Assembly (NCBI GenBank): GCA_010405405.1 | Contig: MU004232.1 | Location: 2,480,828-2,544,827 of the forward strand | Direction of reading: 5' to 3' | DNA from: Microthyrium microscopicum | Taxonomy: Eukaryota; Ascomycota; Dothideomycetes; Microthyriales; Microthyriaceae | Length of the DNA stretch: 64,000 nucleotides | Part shown: piece after piece, positions 56,401 through 64,000 of the stretch | Numbering within the stretch: position 1 is the first letter of the stretch | How the letters are laid out: each line of letters opens with the position of its first letter | The notes under the pieces: generated by a model | What the model saw: only the letters and a program-made list of their open reading frames with translations | Databases searched by the model: none | Told to the model about the DNA's origin: nothing | Program-made: the position numbers and the translations under genes

Positions 56401-57846
56401 TCCAATACTTGCTGAACAGCCGAATATGTCCACGATGCCACTATATTCTCTATGATCGGAGAACTTTGATCGTGTGGGCTTGACTTTGCTCTGGAAAATG
56501 TGTCAGACAAGATTAGCTGAAGTGCACGATAAGAAACATACATTTGCGTGAGATCATCACGTACTATACGAGCAATGTTTGGGATTGACCACGCTGCTAG
56601 CTGACACAATTGAGCCAAAGGACTAAGATTTTCAGGTCCCTGAAGGTTTGCTCGGCTCATACGCAGTAGGACAGCCATTTTTCTTGCCAAGACGTAACAT
56701 TTAAAGTCGAAGACTGAGATGTTGTTTGCAAGTATCAGCTCTCGAAAATTCTTCTTGGTCGATGAAATGGCCGGATTGTCTGGACCCCAGAACTTGCTAT
56801 CAGACTTGAGATCTCCATCTTTTGCTCGTTCGTACAGCGTGTTGAGGTCTCCAGTTGTTGAGAGGAACGACACTGTGGGTTCTTCATCTTCGTGATTAGC
56901 CAGGATAGTATCTAGTTCCACGCCAAGTTCTTCATATCCAGCCAAAGCATCGTCAACTAAGCCGACACTCTCGAATCCTCGAGCCAAACCTTCTTTCAAA
57001 ACGAAAAAAGTACAGAAGTTCCATCCAGGTAGAGCCCGTTGTGATTCGCGTTCACGAATATCGTCTTCGTATTGAGTAACGCGCAGATTAAACGAAGCTA
57101 AAATGAGAGCTTTGGTTTTTGCAATAGCGTCATCCCATTCCTCACGTTGGTCCTGATTGATATCTCTGCCCTTTGGACTGAGACACAATTGGGCGATGCG
57201 GTCAGGTGCAGATTTGCTAGAAACATTGAAATCTGCCTTGAGCTTTTCCAGCATGGAACTCGTTCCCTTTTTGGAATCCAGACGATCTTTTTCGGAAGCG
57301 GAGTTGGCGTCCGGCATCACGACGTGCAAGATCATCCACTCAAAGGCATCATGATTCTCCTGTGCCGTGCTCTTTTTAGAACTCGACTGAGAGGCCGGGA
57401 TGTGCGACTTGAGCCATTCTCTGACAGCTTTACGGTGAATTGCTTTGTACAACTCGGTATCATCACATCGAAGCAAATACAGCTTTAGGTACGGGGTCTG
57501 CCGAAGGCCAGGAATTTGATGTCTTCTCTCCTTCACAGGCGCTATTGTCGGAGTTGGTAGATGTGTTTGCCTGGAAGATGGGCGACTAGAGTCTCCAACA
57601 AGCTCCCAGCTCTTGAACAATTCGACATGGAGAGATTCTATTGAGCGAAGTGGCCGCTTCGGGCTCTTCCAATTTAGGTTATGCAGTGGCAGACGAGAAT
57701 CTAGTTGGTCACTGATCAAAGGGAACACACCAGCCGGATCGAAGTATTCAACTGTATTGGTCTAAAGTCAGAATGTCCGACCTTGAAGAAGGGCATACGA
57801 TTTTACCCTTGACTTTTGCGACCGACCAGGTCGAAGTGTTGTCCAT
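53471..57846 (-). CDS. TRS130: TRAPPII complex subunit Trs130 (TRAPPC10)
   Basis: Five exons, 57846-57807, 57751-55899, 55848-55757, 55707-55152 and 55099-53471, giving 1389 residues, the expected size. Trs130 is part of TRAPPII, the exchange factor that activates Ypt31/Rab11 at the late Golgi. The N terminus VEYFDPAGVFPLISDQLDSR, NLNWKSPKRPLRSIESLHVE and YLKLYLLRCDDTELYK are hallmarks. The middle is helical (QAGDYAGAANYFSKIIPIFS) and the C-terminal half is beta-rich. I ended exon 2 at 55899 (GTATTC donor) because it gives a 50-base intron with a CTAATGAC branch and the family sequence IYEALTKEALDLYY. The open frame continues past that donor to 55842 but is not expected to be coding. Confidence 0.9.
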
Positions 57847-58139
57847 TTTGACCGTTGGAGTTGGCTAGCATAGTGAGCTATTCTTAGCACCACCCGAACG
57901 TTTTGGCCTTGCTGTATAATTGAAGGCTTGGTTGGGCTATAGAGGTTCGAATGCAAAAAAAAAGAAATCGTTTTAATTGACGAGTTGATAAACGTCACTG
58001 GCGACAAAGGAAGAACAAGCTGGTCGCATTTGATTTCACGTGGTCGGTGGCTTGAAAGGGGCAGACTCACGCTGATTGGCTCAAACTTGAGTGCACTCTT
58101 GCGTCTATTTTCCTTCTCATTAGCGGCCGTCTATGGGGA
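57847..58139. promoter_or_regulatory. TRS130 upstream region up to the AT-rich boundary
   Basis: About 290 bases of normal composition separate the TRS130 start codon from the AT-rich island. The promoter must lie here or extend into the RIP-mutated block. Confidence 0.5.
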
Positions 58140-58613
58140 CTAATAACCGTTCTATAACCGTTGTTACAATGCAAGCGTTCCTAGCACGTTTAACCTTATA
58201 AAACGCTTCGCATAATAAGCGCTCTTACGTACAAATGTTTTAAGCTAATAAGCGTTTCTAGAACGCTTAGACCATTAAACGTTTAGTTAAAATAAGCATT
58301 TATTACTAACTAAGCATTTATTCCTAAATAAAATATTACGTTAGTGCTTTTTATTAATAAATATTTATAAAGGAAAGTATTTAGCTCTAAAGAACGTTTA
58401 TCTAGCTCTAGTAGAATCCTCTTATAACTTAAAGATTCTAGAATTATATAATAATTAACTTTACTTTAAGTAAATATAAATTAATTCTAGCTTTATCTAC
58501 CTACTAAATTTATTATTTTTTTATATTCTTCTACGTCCTTTTTTTATACTTTTTTTCGTAATCTTTTTTATATAAAAATTTTATATTTACTATAGCTAAC
58601 AACGCTAATGCCG

Positions 58614-58648
58614 CTATTACTACTACTACTACTACTACTATTCTTATA
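58614..58648. repeat. Trinucleotide microsatellite (TAC)n
   Basis: An uninterrupted run of about eight TAC/ACT units within the AT-rich island, followed by further imperfect ACT and CTC-type repeats to about 58710. Confidence 0.7.
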
Positions 58649-59477
58649 GCTAAAGGCACGCCTCTACTACTACTTCTACTATCTTTACTTTCTCTACCTC
58701 CTCTACCTCCTAGTAAGAAGGTTTTAAAAGCTTACGTAAGTAATTAAAGCTTAATAAGTACTTCTTAATTATTAATTTAATTTACTTTTTAGCTTAATAT
58801 TACTCTAACTTACTATATTCTAATTCGCTATTCTAATTCGCTATACTTTAATTTCTCTCTCTCTCTTTCTACTTAATTCTTAATCTACTTTACTTCTCTA
58901 ATATCTAACCTTAATCTATAGCTTATACTTAATACTACGTTAATTATAATTCTTTCTACTAGTAATATATATTTATTACTATATTATAAATACTTAGTAA
59001 TAAATAATATTAATATAATATATAGGAACGTAAGATTAAGTTATATAAGTATAAGTCTAGTCTATAAGTTTAGTCTATAGTTAAGAAGAGAGCTATAGCT
59101 TAAAAATTATTTAATAAAGAGTATGCTACTAAGCGTTATCTTAAAATTATTAGTAATTTAACTAAGTCTAATTAACTAATTCTTATTAAAGTAAAATTAT
59201 ATTACGTAAGATTCTAAAAAAAGTATTTATATATATTATAGAAAGATTCTATAAATAATTATATATAAAAGACTCTTCTTTCTTTATACGTAATATACTT
59301 TTATATATTACTATATACTAGTTACTAATTCTATAATAAGGTATTTAAAGAGCTTTAACTAGCTTAAAAATATAGCCTAGAAAATTCTAGTAAAAATAGA
59401 AAAAGTTATTTCTAGTTAACTAATATCTATATATTTAGTAATAAAACTTATAAAAATATATAAGTAAGTTATAATAT

Positions 59478-59665
59478 TATTTTATTTATTTATTATCTTA
59501 TTTATTTATTATTCTATTTATTTATTTATTACCCTATTTATTTATTTATTACTTTATTTATTTATTTATTATTTTATTATTTATTACTTTATTATTTATT
59601 ACTCTATTATTTATTACTCTATTATTTATTACTCTATTATTTATTACTTTATTATTTATTTATTA
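59478..59665. repeat. AT-rich minisatellite with 15-19 base period
   Basis: Repeated TTATTTATTATT-type units, including five close copies of CTATTATTTATTACT, make up most of this stretch. It looks like expanded low-complexity DNA. Confidence 0.7.
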
Positions 59666-62600
59666 AAGATTAAAGTTATAAAGTAGATAAGAAAGTTATA
59701 AAATACTTAAATAGATTAGGTATATAGAAATAGAGATAAAAGTAATTACTAAAAAACTATAAGAAAATTCCTTAGCCTTTATCTTATTACTTAGAAACCT
59801 CTAAAGTTTTTCTTTAAGCTAGAGTAGTCTATCTATAAGCTAAAGTACTTTAAAAGTATACTTAGCTACTAATTATAATAGTTAGAAACCTATTAATTCT
59901 CTTAACTATAAAATATACTAAAGCTAAAGAAGTAGCTTTACTAGCTTCTAATAGCTATTAAGCTAAGGTACTTAAACTATAATACCTATTTTAGAGAGTC
60001 TATTAAGTTTAATTCCTAATATTATTTCTCTAATAAGGACTTAAACGTCCTTATAGGTCTTTAAAGAATTAACTATATTCTAATAGTATTAATATACTTT
60101 AAAGTATATTATATTATAATAGTATAAATTACTTAGCTACTATTTAGCTAGCTAGATAATAATCTTAGTAAATTTTAATAAACTTATTATTAGTTTTAAA
60201 CGTTACTTAAAGAGGTACTTCTTAAATAATAATTTATAAAGCTAAACGTTACTATTAAGTACCTATTTAGATTTATTTAGATTTATTAGAGACTTAAGCG
60301 TTTTTAAGTTTCCTTAGGCTATTACCTTAAGCTTATTTAATTTATAAGTTATTACTTCTTAAGAGTAACTTCTTTCTTTAGAATCTTTACTTATAGTAAG
60401 AATTAATATTAAAACTTTTCTTAATAGAAAGTACTTAATAAAGTAAGTATTTACTCTTTACTAACTTAATTAGGTAGAAGAGTATTAAATAAAGTATATT
60501 TAATCTTATAATTATATACTTTTTCTAATTTTTTTTTATTCTACTTTTATAGAATTAAGGTATATACTTAAGTAAACTTTAGCTAACTAAGTAAAGTTAA
60601 CCTTTATAAATAGAGCTATAGTATAAGAATAAGTCTTAGCTAATAATTCTAATATTTTACTAATAGCTTTCTTATAAATCTACTTAGTATACTTTATATT
60701 CTTTTATACTTATTTTCTTTAATAGCTACTATAAAAGATAAAGTAAGAGTTAATAAAGCTTTAAATAAACTTAGTTTATCTTTATTTAATACCTTTAAAG
60801 TTTCTAAAAATACTTTTAAAGTTTCTAAAAATACTATTACTTTACTAAAAACTTTAATTACTAATATTATAAAACTAGCTAATTTTATTAATACTAATAC
60901 TATTAAAAAAGTAACTAATAAAGTTAAATTTATTAATAGTACCTAAATTAATACTAATAATAACTATATTAAATTATTAAGTTTTAGCTACTTCTCTTTA
61001 GAACTTTCTAAATTTAAAAAAATTAAAAAGGATACTATTTAAGCTAAAAAGAAAAGAAAAGCTTCTAAGTATAATTATAATAGTAAATTTAAACCTTCTT
61101 AGCCTAATATAAAGTAAATATATAATAATAGTATTATATATACTAATAAGGCTTAAGCTTAGTTTAAATTATACTAGACCTTTCTTATTTATAATATATT
61201 AATTAATTATAGTTAGTTAAATAGTAAATATCTTCTATATAACTCTAATAATAATAAAATAAAACTATTTAATATAGATAAGTCTATTCTATATAAGAAT
61301 AAGGCTAAGTTAATTATTAAATAGTTTCTTATACTTAATTTATATTAATAATATACTAAAGTATATACTAAGACCTTCTTATATACTAATCTAAAGAATT
61401 AGTACTATATAGCTTCTAAGGACTATATATTAGCCTTTAAGATTTAAAATAGTTATTACTATATAACCTATAAGACTACTAAGTCTTATTAATAGTATCT
61501 TAAAGTAAGTTATTCTTAATTAATTTAGTTTAAATCTAATTATTACTAATTATTTCTTAGGTTATTTTTTATAAAAAGAATATTACTAAGAACCTTCTTT
61601 AAAAGCGTTATAATATAATAAAGATCTATATACTTTATTAGTAAACTTATAATAGTAATCTAAGTAAGTATAATATAAGTTAGCTCCTTTATATTAAAAA
61701 GATAATTTATGTTACTAATAAGAATATTATAAAAGCTATCTAGATATAAGTAAACTCTTTTATTATACTTAGGTTTAAACTAATATAAATAAGTATATTT
61801 ATATTAATGCTATAAATAATACCTTTCTTTTATATTTTAGTATTATTAAAGGTAAATATAATAGTATCTATATAATACTAGTATATTATAAAAATAGTAA
61901 AAAGGTCCTTATAATTAAAAAAGCTACTTATTACTCTAAAGTAGCTTTACTTAGAGCTATTATTAATATTACTTATATTAAGTACTATAATAACCTCTAT
62001 ACCTATTATTATAAATTTAAACTACTTATAAATAGTAGCTAAAAGAATATAAGTACTCTAATTATATTACTTAGATTCTAACTAACTCTATTCTAGGTTA
62101 TAAGTATTTTATTATATTAAATTAATAATCTTACTAATATTATAAAGATACTTACTTCTTAGTAGGCTAATAGCGTTAAAAAGAAAGAAAAAGCTTTTAA
62201 TATAAGTTAATTTATAATCCTTTAGAGCTAGATTAATAAGTATAAGCTTAGAATAAATAAATAAGTAATTCTTTATTACTATTTAGTTATAATAGATTAA
62301 ATTAATTTTAAAAATAATAATTTAAAGTCTAAAGAGTCTAAAGAGTTTAAAGAATAGATATAGTATTTAGTAGATATATTTAATATTAGGTTAATATATT
62401 TAGTATTTAATAAGTAAAGTTAGTTATATTTTAGATTTATTATAAGCTATTTATTAGTACTTAGTAGCTATTAAGTTCTATTTAAACTAATTTATATAAA
62501 TAGTATAAGATAGTTTTTTCTAATAAAATACTTTCTTAAATTTCTAAGTTCTCTCTTATAAACCTAAATAGTATCTAGGAATATATTTCTATAAATCTAA

Positions 62601-63124
62601 AATTATTATTTTAAGATATTTAAAAAATACTTCTTTAAAGGTTAATAAGTAAAGCTAAAGTAATACTAATAGTTTTAGATTTAGGTTTAAAATTAATTCT
62701 ATATCTAGTTCTAAATTTTCTTTAAGTTTTTTTTATTTAGACTATATTTATATATATATCTATAGAAACCTATTTGTTTTAAGATATTATAATAGTATTA
62801 TTTAGGTACTATTTAGTTTTATCTAAATAGGCTTATCTTAATTATAAGTAAGATAAATTATTATTATATATTTATATATACTATAAAATAATTATACTTT
62901 TATACTTATCTTTTTTATAAAAAGAGGCTTATTTTAAGTCTTATTATAATTATTTTAATCTATCTAGCCTTCTTTTAACTAGTATAGATTTAGTAAATAC
63001 TAAAAACTTTTTTAGATATTTTTTTAGCTTCTTAAACTTTAAATAAGGTTTATCTAAGTTAAGTTATTTTAAGTTATATTTAGTTATTTCTATTAAAGCT
63101 AATTTAGCTAAGAAAATATTTTTT

Positions 63125-64000
63125 TTCTTTAATTTCTCTTAATAGCGCTTTAGTATAATTAAGAAGAAGTTACTAATAAATTCTTAGCTTACTTTAAATA
63201 TAGAGTAGTTCTTTTACTTTACTTTATAGTAATAAGTACTATTTTTATTAACTTTATATCTAATTACGTTTTTAATCTTATAGTAGTTAGTTTCTTTAAA
63301 ATCTAAAATTTCTTAAAATAAGACTATTTATTATAAAAAGTATATATTAAATATATATTATTATAATAAGGAGATATAAAAGATATTATAAACTAGAGTA
63401 CTCTTAAGTAAGTTAATATAATACGTATTATAGTTAATAACCTTTATTACTTTAAAAAGGCTTATATACTTAATATCTAGTTTCTTTTTAAACTTAGCTA
63501 TTCTAATATTCTTTATATTAAGTAGAACTTAGTTATTTACCTTTAAAGTAACGTTTTTATAGCCTTTATTATAGTATTTAGCTTATAGAGTTTAAATATT
63601 TTCTAAATAGGCCTAAAAAGCTTTCTAAAAGAATAGAATATATTCTACTAGTTTTTTTATATTAGGAGTAGTATTTATTAAGTACTTTTTAGGTACTTTT
63701 AGTATATATAAGTATTTACTTATATATACTATAAATAAAGTAATATTAGTTAAGCTATATATATTATTATTATATATAAACTTAGTAGAATTAAGCTTTT
63801 TAGCTTAATTATCCTACTCTTAGCTATAATAGATATATAAATAATACTTAATCTCTTAGTTTTAATACTTTATTTACTTATCTATCTAAGGTTAGAATAT
63901 AGTAGATAGCTTCTATTAGATCTTTAAGTAGTAAAGGAATATATTTTAAAACTTAGAGATAAATATAGGGCCTTTATTAAATATAATTATATTTAGTATA
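63125..64000 (-). mobile_element. RIP-degraded Ty3/Gypsy chromovirus, 3' end of pol
   Basis: Read on the minus strand with stops ignored, one frame still spells a retroviral-type integrase. NKGPIFISKF (for SDRGPQFTSKFW) lies near 63960 and KLSTIF then P-stop-ID (for LSTAFHPQTD) near 63895. STKFIYNNNIYSLTN (for SAEFAYNNSIHSSTG) lies near 63780, and KKKLDIKYISLFKVIKVI (the GPF region) near 63470. After VYNIFYISLL a chromodomain follows at about 63130-63320 (NVIRYKVNKNSTYYYKVK). The order integrase then chromodomain is that of chromoviruses. Reverse transcriptase would lie to the right, outside the window. Many G-to-A type stop codons make it a dead copy. Confidence 0.75.

Larger units (their letters stand above)
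58140..64000. repeat. Extremely AT-rich, RIP-mutated repeat island
   Basis: From about 58.14 kb the sequence turns abruptly to TA-rich DNA with stop codons in all frames. CA and TG dinucleotides almost vanish: the lines at 59041 and 60001 have none in 60 bases, while TA is everywhere. This is the expected product of CpA-to-TpA mutation on both strands, the signature of RIP. No intact gene lies here. The right end is identifiable as a Ty3/Gypsy element; the rest is probably other ruined transposon sequence I could not name. Confidence 0.9.

Noticed and set aside
1-64000. CRISPR arrays, bacterial operons, rRNA and tRNA genes
   Set aside because: Nothing resembling regularly spaced repeats, ribosomal RNA or a tRNA cloverleaf was seen. 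Genes are monocistronic and spliced, as expected in a fungal nuclear genome.

Overview
The window is nuclear DNA of a filamentous ascomycete (Pezizomycotina; a leotiomycete or a close relative is my guess, not proven). The reasons are compact genes broken by introns of about 46-75 bases with GTANGT-like donors and CTAAC/CTGAC branch sites, fungal-specific families (RRN6, Spc25, Svf1, SAT4/HAL4-type kinase, rhodopsin-domain/PTH11-like protein, 2EXR-like protein), and a terminal block whose base composition is that of repeat-induced point mutation (RIP). Exon structures below were worked out by hand from splice signals and reading frame.

Layout. 1-420 is the 5' end of the chaperonin subunit CCT1 on the minus strand. 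1.3-3.2 kb holds a convergent cupin gene and UbiA-type prenyltransferase gene, a pairing that could belong to accessory metabolism. 4.0-6.7 kb has an orphan gene, a degenerate open frame interrupted by one TAG, and repeats. 6.7-9.1 kb is a glutamine-dependent NAD+ synthetase with a transposon-bearing intron. 10-14 kb has orphan genes, one with a cysteine cluster. 16-28.7 kb has a PhoD-like phosphatase, the ubiquitin E1 (UBA1), the survival factor SVF1 and a SAT4/HAL4-like kinase. 29.3-36.2 kb has cytosolic prolyl-tRNA synthetase, a seven-exon DUF3237 gene and the Pol I factor RRN6. 37-39.9 kb has a tandem-repeat orphan, kinetochore SPC25 and a UCH-family deubiquitinase-like protein. 40.9-44.7 kb has two seven-helix membrane proteins of different families. 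47.3-58 kb has ESF2, a PAM2-motif protein, a proline-rich membrane protein and TRAPPII subunit TRS130. From about 58.14 kb to the right edge the sequence becomes extremely AT-rich, and its right end is a RIP-ruined Ty3/Gypsy chromovirus (integrase plus chromodomain) on the minus strand.

Most genes are core housekeeping functions (protein folding, ubiquitin, rRNA synthesis and processing, translation, vesicle traffic, kinetochore), so the window is ordinary euchromatin ending at a transposon island. The accessory signals are a dispersed family of short terminal-inverted-repeat elements (six copies between 0.6 and 31.5 kb, one inside an intron), a 97-codon open frame following the kinase stop codon in the same frame, a UCH protein that appears to lack its catalytic histidine, and a PAM2 motif on an otherwise unknown protein.
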